From Leptolyngbyaceae cyanobacterium M65_K2018_010 (GTDB lineage: Bacteria; Cyanobacteriota; Cyanobacteriia; Phormidesmidales; Phormidesmidaceae), in contig DVEE01000513.1 in assembly GCA_015295885.1 (NCBI GenBank), forward strand, positions 1 through 10,237: DNA of 10,237 bases. The letters are read 5' to 3'. The position numbers and the translations under genes were made by a program. This document shows positions 1 to 5,834 of this stretch, one piece after another; the stretch's first letter is position 1, and the number at the start of each line of letters is the position of its first letter. The notes under the pieces were generated by a model that saw nothing but the letters and a program-made list of their open reading frames with translations, was not told where the DNA came from and made no database searches.

Positions 1-37
1 CTATCCGCGCTTTGGTTCGCCCCGCAGACCCAGGACA

Positions 38-110
38 TGGAGAATAGGAGATTCGAACTCCTGACCTCTGCGGTGCGATCGCAGCGCTCTACCAACTGAG
101 CTAATTCCCC
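38..110 (-). tRNA. tRNA-Ala (anticodon CGC)
   Basis: The minus strand folds into a complete 73-nt cloverleaf. The 7-bp acceptor stem (GGGGAAT with ATTCTCC) contains a G3-U70 wobble, the classical alanine identity element. The D arm is GCTC/GAGC. The anticodon stem CTGCG/CGCAG encloses loop ATCGCAC, giving anticodon CGC at 75-77, which reads Ala codon GCG. The T arm is AGGAG-TTCGAAT-CTCCT. The discriminator base is A, and the 3' CCA is not encoded (TGT follows), so it must be added after transcription. The anticodon and part of its stem fall inside a HIP1 palindrome. The gene is divergent from the tRNA-Ser gene, with 31 bp between them. Confidence 0.96.
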
Positions 111-141
111 GTTGAATGAGACTATGGTATCAAAACGCCAT

Positions 142-231
142 TGCAGCTTGGCTGAGTGGTCGAAAGCGCCTCCCTGCTAAGGAGGTAGGGGAGTAAACCT
201 TCCCTCGTGGGTTCAAATCCCACCGCTTCCG
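142..231 (+). tRNA. tRNA-Ser (anticodon GCU), acceptor stem poorly paired
   Basis: This is a class II tRNA with a long variable arm (186-206). The D stem is GCT/AGC. The anticodon stem CCTCC/GGAGG holds loop CTGCTAA, so the anticodon is GCT at 176-178, reading AGC and AGU. The T arm GTGGG-TTCAAAT-CCCAC is perfect, and the discriminator is G as expected for serine. CCA is not encoded. The odd part is the acceptor stem. The 3' strand CGCTTCC (224-230) calls for GGAAGCG, but the 5' strand at 142-148 is TGCAGCT. Only four of seven pairs form, with mismatches at 1:72, 3:70 and 7:66. Everything else looks intact, so it is called as a tRNA gene, but it may be a decayed copy. Confidence 0.85.
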
Positions 232-313
232 TTGTTTTCCCAAAGGTTTTCTCGCTCGTCCTGGCGTATGGTGCTGTACGTTACCGAGGATGGTTGCTGC
301 TAAGGAGGAGGCC

Positions 314-1441
314 ATGAAGATTCAAGGCACCTGGCATCGATCCCTGAGTGAAACCTCGGAGGGTGGAATCTCAATTATTGATCAGCGTTGGTTGCCCCAC
401 GAACTGCGCTGGGTTAAGCTGTCAAGCCTTGAACAGGCCGTCCAGGCGATTACGGAAATGTGGACGCGGGGAGCGCCTTTGCTGGCGGCGGTAGCGGCCT
501 ACGGCCTCTGCTTTGGACTCGAGCGTGATGCCAGTGATGCCGCCCTGGCCACGGCCTACGATCGGCTGTTGGCAACGCGGCCTACGGCGGTAAATCTGCG
601 CTGGGCCCTAGACCACATTCGCCGGGGCGTAAGTCCTCTACCCGAGGCGGAACGGGCGACCCAGGCCCGCAGCATTGCTCGGGCAATTTGCGACGACGAA
701 GTCGCAACCAACCAGGCCATCGGTCACCACGGTCTGACTCTAATTCAAGCGGTGGCGGCGACAAAACCCCCAGGGCAACCCATCAACATTCTCACCCATT
801 GCAATGCCGGTTGGCTGGCCACCGTGGATTGGGGAACGGCCCTGGCCCCCATCTATAGGGCCCACGACGCCGGCCTGTCGGTTCACGTCTATGTGGATGA
901 AACTCGCCCTCGCAATCAGGGAGCCAGCCTGACGGCCTGGGAGTTGGCCAATCATGGCGTACCCTTTACCCTGGTTGTAGACAATGCCGGCGGCCACTTA
1001 ATGCAGCATGGTCTGGTGGACCTGTGCCTAGTTGGCACCGATCGGGTGACAGCCCGCGGGGATGTGTGCAATAAAATTGGCACCTACCTCAAGGCCCTAG
1101 CCGCCCGGGATAATGGCGTGCCCTTCTATGTGGCCTTGCCCTACACCACCATCGATTGGACCCTTCAGGATGGGTTGACCGAGATACCCATCGAGCAGCG
1201 CAGTCAGGAGGAGGTCACCCACCTGTGGGGTAAAACCCTGGCCGGGGAAATGACCTCCGTGCAAATTACCTTAGATGGGGTGGCGACCGCCAACTATGGA
1301 TTCGACGTCACCCCCGCCCGCCTGGTCACAGCCCTGATTACCGAGCGGGGTGTGGTTCCCGCGACGGCGGAGGGTTTGGCCAGTCTCTACAACCACCCCC
1401 CTTATTTAGGCCAACTACCGACCCTGCTGCCGTCGCTGTAG
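314..1441 (+). CDS. mtnA: S-methyl-5-thioribose-1-phosphate isomerase (MtnA)
   Basis: This enzyme converts 5-methylthioribose-1-phosphate to 5-methylthioribulose-1-phosphate in the cytosolic methionine salvage pathway. The 375-aa protein has the usual family length. The diagnostic blocks are present: THCNAG with the catalytic-type Cys at residue 163, DETRPRNQGASLTAWEL near 195, VGTDR with Asp243, and GDVCNKIGTY followed by NGVPFYVALPYTTID. Cys163 and Asp243 match the catalytic pair known as Cys160 and Asp240 in the Bacillus subtilis enzyme. VGTDR replaces the commoner VGADR, a mild change. The ATG at 314 is chosen because a near-perfect Shine-Dalgarno, AAGGAGG at 302-308, sits five bases upstream; an in-frame start at 290 would lie before it. 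No other mtn gene is nearby. Its last 27 bases overlap the 3' end of the convergent permease gene. Confidence 0.95.
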   Translation: MKIQGTWHRSLSETSEGGISIIDQRWLPHELRWVKLSSLEQAVQAITEMWTRGAPLLAAVAAYGLCFGLERDASDAALATAYDRLLATRPTAVNLRWALDHIRRGVSPLPEAERATQARSIARAICDDEVATNQAIGHHGLTLIQAVAATKPPGQPINILTHCNAGWLATVDWGTALAPIYRAHDAGLSVHVYVDETRPRNQGASLTAWELANHGVPFTLVVDNAGGHLMQHGLVDLCLVGTDRVTARGDVCNKIGTYLKALAARDNGVPFYVALPYTTIDWTLQDGLTEIPIEQRSQEEVTHLWGKTLAGEMTSVQITLDGVATANYGFDVTPARLVTALITERGVVPATAEGLASLYNHPPYLGQLPTLLPSL

Positions 1442-2317
1442 GGGGTTCATAAATTCATTCAGCCCTTCTCCTACTAGGGATAGGCCCGTCACCATCAGGG
1501 TCAGGGCTAAGCCTGGGAACAGGGCTGTCCACCAAATGCCCGTGGGCAAAGCATCCAGAGCTTGGCGAATGTCCGCTCCCCATTCGGGCACCTGTTCGGG
1601 TAGACCCAGGCCTAGGAAACCCAGCCCTCCCAACACCAAGATGGCATCGGCAGCATTGAGGGTAAACAGCACAGGCACACTCTGAATGACGTTGAGAAAC
1701 AGATAACGGGTGAGTACGGTCCAGGTGGAAGCTCCCATGGCCTGGGCCGCTTCGATAAACAACTCATTCTTAACGCTGACTGTATGGTTGCGCACCACCC
1801 GATAGTACTGGGGAATGTAGGCAATACTGAGGGCGATGGCTGCATTCACCACCCCTCGACCCACCACAAAGGCCAGGGTGACCGACAGTAGCAGGCCCGG
1901 TAGGGTGTAGATAGTATCCATAAAAAAGAGCAACGCCCGATCTAACTTGCCCCCCAGGTAGCCACTCACCATCCCCAGGGGCACCCCCAGGGCCATGCTT
2001 AAAAAGGTGGCCAGCAAAACCACCTGCCAGGCCGCTCGGCTGCCAAACAGGGTGCGAGCAAAAACATCGTAGCCCTGGCGGGTAGTGCCAAACCAGTGGG
2101 CTGGGCTGGGCGGCTGGTGAATGGGGTTCTGTAGGGCAGTGGTTGGATCCTGCACTATACCCCAGGATTCCAGGGTTGGGGCGAGCAGAGCGATGGCGAT
2201 AAACCCCAGGGTGATGAGCAAGCCAATGGTCATTAGCCACCCAGATACGCTGGTGATAGCAGACGCCCCCCCCAACCGCCAGGGTAGGGGCAAACGCTGA
2301 CGACGGGTAACGGCCAT
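1415..2317 (-). CDS. ABC transporter permease, DppC/OppC type (peptide/nickel family)
   Basis: This is one half of the membrane channel of a peptide/nickel-type ABC importer in the inner membrane. The 300-aa protein has a family-typical length. A first membrane segment lies near residues 26-47. A periplasmic loop follows with HWFGTTRQGYDVFARTLFGSR (residues 74-94), the hallmark of the OppC N-terminal domain. Several more membrane segments come next, and the cytoplasmic EAA loop starts near residue 189 (EAAQAMGAS), where it would contact the ATPase. The C-terminal GLGLPEQVPEWG block is also typical of DppC. The start at 2317 gives a normal N-terminus, but its ribosome-binding site is weak; in-frame ATGs at 2350 and 2380 are alternatives. 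The substrate is unknown. The partner permease is probably the DppB-like gene at 4433. No binding protein or ATPase gene is adjacent. Confidence 0.9.
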   Translation of the reverse strand: MAVTRRQRLPLPWRLGGASAITSVSGWLMTIGLLITLGFIAIALLAPTLESWGIVQDPTTALQNPIHQPPSPAHWFGTTRQGYDVFARTLFGSRAAWQVVLLATFLSMALGVPLGMVSGYLGGKLDRALLFFMDTIYTLPGLLLSVTLAFVVGRGVVNAAIALSIAYIPQYYRVVRNHTVSVKNELFIEAAQAMGASTWTVLTRYLFLNVIQSVPVLFTLNAADAILVLGGLGFLGLGLPEQVPEWGADIRQALDALPTGIWWTALFPGLALTLMVTGLSLVGEGLNEFMNPLQRRQQGR

Positions 2318-2350
2318 AGGGTGCCTATCAGAGGGAGTACCGCCCCCCAT

Positions 2351-2381
2351 TATGCCAGAGGGACGGGAACCTCCTGGCATA
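2351..2381. promoter_or_regulatory. Inverted repeat in divergent intergenic region
   Basis: TATGCCAG at 2351-2358 and CTGGCATA at 2374-2381 are perfect reverse complements. The arms extend inward by AGG/CCT with a single bulged C (2373), leaving an 8-base centre. It lies between the start of the minus-strand permease gene (2317) and the plus-strand fibrillin-like gene (2430). It could be an operator for one or both genes, or an RNA hairpin in the permease leader. If the permease started at 2380, the right arm would contain its ATG. The repeat is seen directly; the role is inferred. Confidence 0.45.
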
Positions 2382-2429
2382 CTAGGAGTTAGCAACGTTA
2401 ATAGCCCTCGGTAGGCTCTGGAGGAGCAA

Positions 2430-3014
2430 ATGGTATCGCAGGAAATTCCCGCCACCGACTGGCTAGGCCAGGCGGCCCATCGCCCTGGCCCCCGACCCGA
2501 CCCCACCACGGTGACCACTGCCCTGCTCGACGCCGAACGGCGGGCGAAACGGGATCGTCTGAGCTTGGCTGAGCAGACCCTGCTGGGCACCTGGAAGCTC
2601 CGCTTTACCGCCCCTAAAAAGTCCGCCTACAAAGCTGGCCAGCCTACGGGCCAAGGCTTTTACTGGCCGGCCATGGCTCCGGCCTCGATCAGCTTCAGTC
2701 GTTCTGAGCAAACTCCCACTGCCCTTACCATTCAAAATCAACTCCAGGTCGGTCCGTTGCAGCTGCGGTTTAGCGGCCCTGCCAAGTTTTTGCCTAAAAA
2801 GAATCTGCTCGCCTTTGACTTTCTTAGACTTCAGCTTTATGTCGGTGCCTGGCGGCTGCTCAACCTGCCGATTGGCGGTAAAACTGCAAGTCCAGAGGCC
2901 TTTGCAACCACTCCCATCGCGCAGCTCCCCTTCTTTGCCTTCTTTGCGGCCACCGATCGCTACCTGGCCGCCCGGGGGCGCGGGGGAGGCTTAGCCCTGT
3001 GGGTGAAGGGGTGA
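2430..3014 (+). CDS. PAP/fibrillin-like (plastid lipid-associated family) protein
   Basis: This is a 194-aa soluble protein with no signal peptide or membrane segment. Residues 51-60 read LLGTWKLRFT, the typical opening strand of PAP/fibrillin proteins. QVGPLQLRFSGPAKFLPKKNLLAFDF (106-131) and the C-terminal ARGRGGGLALWV (181-192) fit cyanobacterial members. Family members are lipocalin-like, are associated with thylakoids or lipid droplets, and are linked to photoprotection or prenyl-lipid handling; nothing here fixes a ligand. The start at 2430 is preceded by GGAGGAG (2420-2426). The first 45 residues are charged and Pro-rich and probably form a poorly conserved extension. The gene is divergent from the permease gene and lies 83 bp upstream of exbB in the same direction. 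Family assignment is by motif recall, so moderately sure. Confidence 0.6.
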   Translation: MVSQEIPATDWLGQAAHRPGPRPDPTTVTTALLDAERRAKRDRLSLAEQTLLGTWKLRFTAPKKSAYKAGQPTGQGFYWPAMAPASISFSRSEQTPTALTIQNQLQVGPLQLRFSGPAKFLPKKNLLAFDFLRLQLYVGAWRLLNLPIGGKTASPEAFATTPIAQLPFFAFFAATDRYLAARGRGGGLALWVKG

Positions 3015-3097
3015 AATTTTCGCCGGTCGGTTGCGGAAGCGATGGCCTAGCTCATCTCCTATGATGGGGAGTGCGATCAGGCGGAGGCATCTCATCT

Positions 3098-3772
3098 ATG
3101 GCCAGAATTTTTGCAGCGGGGGGCATCGTCATGGTGCCGCTGCTCTTGTTTTCCCTGCTCACCCTAGCCCTGGTGATCGAACGAAGTTGGTTTTGGTTAC
3201 GCATGAGTCAGCAACAGCGCGGTTTGGTCACGGATATTCTCACCACCTACCAGGACAACCCAGCGCGGGCGATCGCTAAGCTGAAGCAGTATCCCCACCT
3301 CCCCATTGCCCGGATTTTTTTGGCCGCCCTGAGCCTGGGAGAAACCACCCCCGAAGAGTTTGCCCTGGCTCTAGAAAGTGCGGCCCAGGCCGAGTTACCG
3401 CTCCTGAAGCGGTTCCAAACCCTGTTTGAAACAGTGGTCGGGATAGCGCCGCTACTGGGGCTATTAGGCACGGTCCTGGGGCTGATGCAGGTGCTCTCCT
3501 CGATTCGGATTGGCGAAGGGGGAGCGGTTTCTACCGAAGGCGTTACCCTGGGGGTTGGCGAGGCCCTCACCTCCACGGCGGCGGGGTTAGTGGTTGCGAT
3601 CGGGGCACTGCTATTTGCCAACCTGTTTCAAGGCTTGTATCGTCGCCAGCGGGCCTTTATTCAGGAAACCGCCGGCAAGCTAGAAGTGTTACATCGCCGC
3701 CAGATCCGGCAAATCGCCCTGGGCCAGGCCCCTAACCCCATGGGGGATTATCCCCGCCGGGGCTGGTCTTGA
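3098..3772 (+). CDS. exbB: MotA/TolQ/ExbB-family proton channel protein
   Basis: This is an inner-membrane subunit of a proton-driven energiser (ExbB/TolQ type), which normally works with an ExbD/TolR partner to power outer-membrane uptake or envelope maintenance. The 224-aa protein has a first membrane helix at about residues 8-28, a cytoplasmic region at about 30-110, and helices at about 112-132 and 158-180. The family core is intact: GIAPLLGLLGTVLGLM (115-130) with Thr125, then GEALTSTAAGL with Glu155 and Thr160. These match Thr148, Glu176 and Thr181 of E. coli ExbB, which line the proton path. The ATG at 3098 is chosen because GCGGAGG ends ten bases upstream and the helix follows at a normal distance; a GTG at 3071 is less likely. 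No exbD or tonB gene follows; the next 300 bp are non-coding. TolQ versus ExbB cannot be separated from this sequence alone. Confidence 0.9.
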   Translation: MARIFAAGGIVMVPLLLFSLLTLALVIERSWFWLRMSQQQRGLVTDILTTYQDNPARAIAKLKQYPHLPIARIFLAALSLGETTPEEFALALESAAQAELPLLKRFQTLFETVVGIAPLLGLLGTVLGLMQVLSSIRIGEGGAVSTEGVTLGVGEALTSTAAGLVVAIGALLFANLFQGLYRRQRAFIQETAGKLEVLHRRQIRQIALGQAPNPMGDYPRRGWS

Positions 3773-4073
3773 AGGCCGCTTAGACTCAGCCTGGAGGCTG
3801 CACGAATCCGTAATCGGCGACAGCCTTTGCCGTGGAAAGGGGAATCCAGGTTGGGCCGCCTGCCAGGGAGGGCGAAAAGGTGGCGAGGACAGCCCTGGAG
3901 TGTCCCTATCGCAGTTCAGGGAGTAGGCTGATGGCCCCCATCCTGGGGCGTTGCGGCGGCCTCTCGGTGACCAAGCCTAGCTGGGATAGGCCTTGCTCAG
4001 GCAATCTACCGTCAGGAATGCAGTACTGTAGAAAACGAACTTTGGGATATGACCCTCAAGGAGAGACTCGCCC
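3773..4073. other. Non-coding, hairpin-rich intergenic stretch before the thioredoxin gene
   Basis: No credible gene is visible; the one longer open frame here has no recognisable domain. Several plus-strand hairpins can be drawn: CAGCCT/AGGCTG (3787-3800); nested CAGCC/GGCTG (3890-3894 with 3926-3930) enclosing TCCCT/AGGGA (3903-3907 with 3918-3922); GCCCC/GGGGC (3934-3949); and CAAGCCTA/TAGGCcTTG with one bulge (3972-3995). None is followed by a T-run. The stretch should hold the exbB terminator and the thioredoxin promoter and leader. I could not identify a convincing -35/-10 pair. RNase P RNA, SRP RNA and tmRNA hallmarks were looked for and not seen. Confidence 0.5.
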
Positions 4074-4424
4074 ATGGCGGACGACACAAAATATCTAACC
4101 CTGACTGCCGATAACTTTGAAGCCGAAGTTTTGCAGAGTGAGGTACCGGTTCTGGTCGATTTTTGGGCCGCTTGGTGTGGTCCTTGCCGAATTATGAACC
4201 CCATCGTTGAGGAACTGGCTGAGATCTTTGCGGGTAAGGCGAAAATCGCCAAGCTCAATGTGGATGACGAAGATGCCCTGGCCCTGCAGTACCATGTGAT
4301 GGCGATTCCAACTCTAATTTTCTTTAATCGAGGGGAACGGGTAGCCACCCTGGAAGGGGTGGCCGCCAAGGATGATTTGGCCGCCAGGCTGGAAGCCCTG
4401 ATTGCTGAAAATGCGGTGGTCTAG
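4074..4424 (+). CDS. trxA: Thioredoxin
   Basis: This small cytosolic dithiol-disulfide oxidoreductase has 116 aa, close to the usual thioredoxin length. The redox centre WCGPC is at residues 34-38, preceded by the buried Asp29 (VDFWA). The cis-proline loop is AIPTL with Pro79. A C-terminal helix (about 100-112) follows. The segment YHVMAIPTLIFFNRGERV departs from the commoner YGIRSIPTL of m-type thioredoxins, so it may be a secondary isoform; the trxA symbol is therefore tentative. The start is clear: AAGGAGAG at 4058-4065 lies eight bases upstream. The DppB-like permease gene starts 8 bp after the stop, suggesting one transcript. This thioredoxin may simply share that promoter; a functional link is unproven. 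Confidence 0.93.
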   Translation: MADDTKYLTLTADNFEAEVLQSEVPVLVDFWAAWCGPCRIMNPIVEELAEIFAGKAKIAKLNVDDEDALALQYHVMAIPTLIFFNRGERVATLEGVAAKDDLAARLEALIAENAVV

Positions 4425-4432
4425 GCCGTTCT

Positions 4433-5458
4433 ATGTCCCGTTCTGCGGCTCTGCGCTACTACGTCCTGACCCGCTTCATGCTGGCCCCGCTGATGATTTG
4501 GACGATCACCACGGTGGTGTTTCTGCTGTTGCGGGCCACCCCAGGCGATCCCGTCGATGCCTTGCTGGGCGCCCGCGCCCCCGCTGCCGCTAAGGACCAA
4601 CTGCGGACTCAGTTGGGTCTGGATCAACCCCTGTGGGCGCAGTATCTGAACTATCTGAGCAGTCTGCTGCGGCTCGATTTGGGTACTTCCCTGGCCACCC
4701 AGGGGCAGACCGTGGGGCAGATTATCCAGGCCCACTTTCCAGCCACGGTAGAACTGACCGTCTGTGGCCTGCTGGTGGCGACGGTGGTGGGGGTCGGGGT
4801 GGGGGCGATCGCGGCTTCCCGTCCCAACTCCCCCGTTGATGCCGGCGGACGCCTGTTTGGCATCATTACCTACGCCATTCCCATGTACTGGTTTGGCATG
4901 ATTTTGCAGCTGATCTTTTCGGTTCAGTTGCGCTGGTTCCCCATTGGCACCCGCTATCCGCTGCGGGCCGCGCCCCCGGCGGGGCCGACCGGTCTGTACT
5001 TGGTAGATAGCTTACTGTCCCTTGATTTTGCGGCCTTTGCCACCACCCTCTACTACCTGGCTCTGCCCAGCCTCACCCTGGGGATTTTGATTAGCGGCGT
5101 CTTTGAACGCATGGTGCGGGTCAACCTAAAACAAACCCTGGCGGCGGATTACGTAGAAGCTGCCCGCGCCCGGGGCATCCCCGAAGGTCGGATTGTGCTC
5201 GTCCATGCTCTGAAGAACGCTCTCATTCCAGTCATTACCATCCTGGGGTTGACCTTTGCCGCCATGCTGGGAGGAGCGGTGCTGACGGAAGTTACCTTTT
5301 CCTGGCCTGGGTTAGCGAACCGACTGTATGAGGCCATTTCCCAACGAGATTACCCGGTGGTGCAGGGGCTGATGGTATTTTTCGGTCTGATTGTGGCCCT
5401 GATGAGCATTGCCATTGATATTCTTAATGCCTATATCGATCCCAGAATTCGCTACTGA
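4433..5458 (+). CDS. ABC transporter permease, DppB/OppB type (peptide/nickel family)
   Basis: This is the other type of channel subunit of a peptide/nickel ABC importer in the inner membrane. The 341-aa protein has a family-typical length. The N-terminal helix (about 13-35) ends in the DppB signature LLRATPGDPVDALLG (32-46). LGLDQPLWAQYLNYLSSLLRLDLGTSL (61-87) follows. About five more membrane segments lie in the BPD_transp_1 domain. The EAA loop begins at residue 242 (EAARARGI) and runs to NALIPVIT. The C-terminus has EVTFSWPGLANRLYEAISQRDYPVVQG, also typical. There is no clear Shine-Dalgarno before 4433, and the thioredoxin stop is only 8 bp upstream, so translational coupling is likely. 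No substrate can be read from the sequence. The DppC-type partner is probably the minus-strand gene at 1415-2317. Confidence 0.92.
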   Translation: MSRSAALRYYVLTRFMLAPLMIWTITTVVFLLLRATPGDPVDALLGARAPAAAKDQLRTQLGLDQPLWAQYLNYLSSLLRLDLGTSLATQGQTVGQIIQAHFPATVELTVCGLLVATVVGVGVGAIAASRPNSPVDAGGRLFGIITYAIPMYWFGMILQLIFSVQLRWFPIGTRYPLRAAPPAGPTGLYLVDSLLSLDFAAFATTLYYLALPSLTLGILISGVFERMVRVNLKQTLAADYVEAARARGIPEGRIVLVHALKNALIPVITILGLTFAAMLGGAVLTEVTFSWPGLANRLYEAISQRDYPVVQGLMVFFGLIVALMSIAIDILNAYIDPRIRY

Positions 5459-5834
5459 GCCAGCCCCAGGGCTCCCAATACGACCTTGGCCAATAGCGAG
5501 TATCGAGGATTTGCATAGCACTATAGGAACAGCTCTCAATCAATCTCTGGGAGGCATGGACTCACTGGCTTTGGGACTTTCCAGGGCCCTTTTTAGGACG
5601 AACTCAGCGGCTGGCAAGGCAGGCTATGAACAATAACAGGAAAAATCTGTCAGCGAATGCTTAAAATCCCAGGTAGTAAGTCGTAGCGAATCCGACTTGC
5701 TGCCGGTAGAATGGTTGTCATCGATACATTTCTCTAATTCATTCCGGTATCCTGACGGGTTATCCGAGGACTGGCTGGAATGGGTGTTAGCTTTGATGTA
5801 GCGTTCTTCATTGTCTACCCTGTGGGAAGTCACC
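5459..5834. other. Intergenic region upstream of leuA
   Basis: This is about 376 bp without a credible gene. A small GC hairpin (GAGCC/GGCTC, 5457-5474) overlaps the permease stop codon and might help end that transcript, but there is no T-run. The strongest structure is the long stem at 5672-5704, listed separately. No leader peptide rich in leucine codons and no T-box were recognised. A TTGTCA at 5715-5720 resembles a -35 box but lacks a good -10 at standard spacing. The promoter is therefore not assigned. Confidence 0.5.
5672..5704 (+). promoter_or_regulatory. Strong stem-loop in the leuA upstream region
   Basis: GGTAGTAAGTCG (5672-5683) pairs along all 12 positions with CGACTTGCTGCC (5693-5704), around a 9-base loop, TAGCGAATC. 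Two pairs are G-U, which hold only in plus-strand RNA; the minus-strand RNA would have A-C mismatches there. That favours a structure in a transcript reading toward leuA. The loop heptamer AGCGAAT recurs at 5652-5658. No T-run follows, so it is not a canonical terminator. It could be a 5'-UTR regulatory element, an RNA-protein site or a small RNA. The role is inferred. Confidence 0.5.

Noticed and set aside
175..308. Identical 11-mer TGCTAAGGAGG in the tRNA-Ser anticodon arm (175-185) and the mtnA ribosome-binding site (298-308)
   Set aside because: Several chance 11-mer matches are expected within 10 kb; both copies are explained by tRNA pairing and by Shine-Dalgarno consensus.
3031..3279. 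82-codon frame overlapping the start of exbB
   Set aside because: It is a shifted frame of the exbB coding sequence; the exbB frame carries all conserved residues.
3773..4073. RNase P RNA, SRP RNA or tmRNA in the gap before the thioredoxin gene
   Set aside because: None of their conserved core motifs are visible, only generic GC hairpins.
3832..4098. 88-codon open frame on the plus strand before and into the thioredoxin gene
   Set aside because: Composition is unlike the neighbours, there is no recognisable domain or ribosome-binding site, and it overlaps the thioredoxin start in another frame. It is also not an ExbD (no N-terminal helix).
5459..5834. Leucine attenuator, T-box or NtcA site (GTA-N8-TAC) upstream of leuA
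   Set aside because: No leucine-rich leader peptide, T-box core or correctly spaced NtcA palindrome was found by eye.
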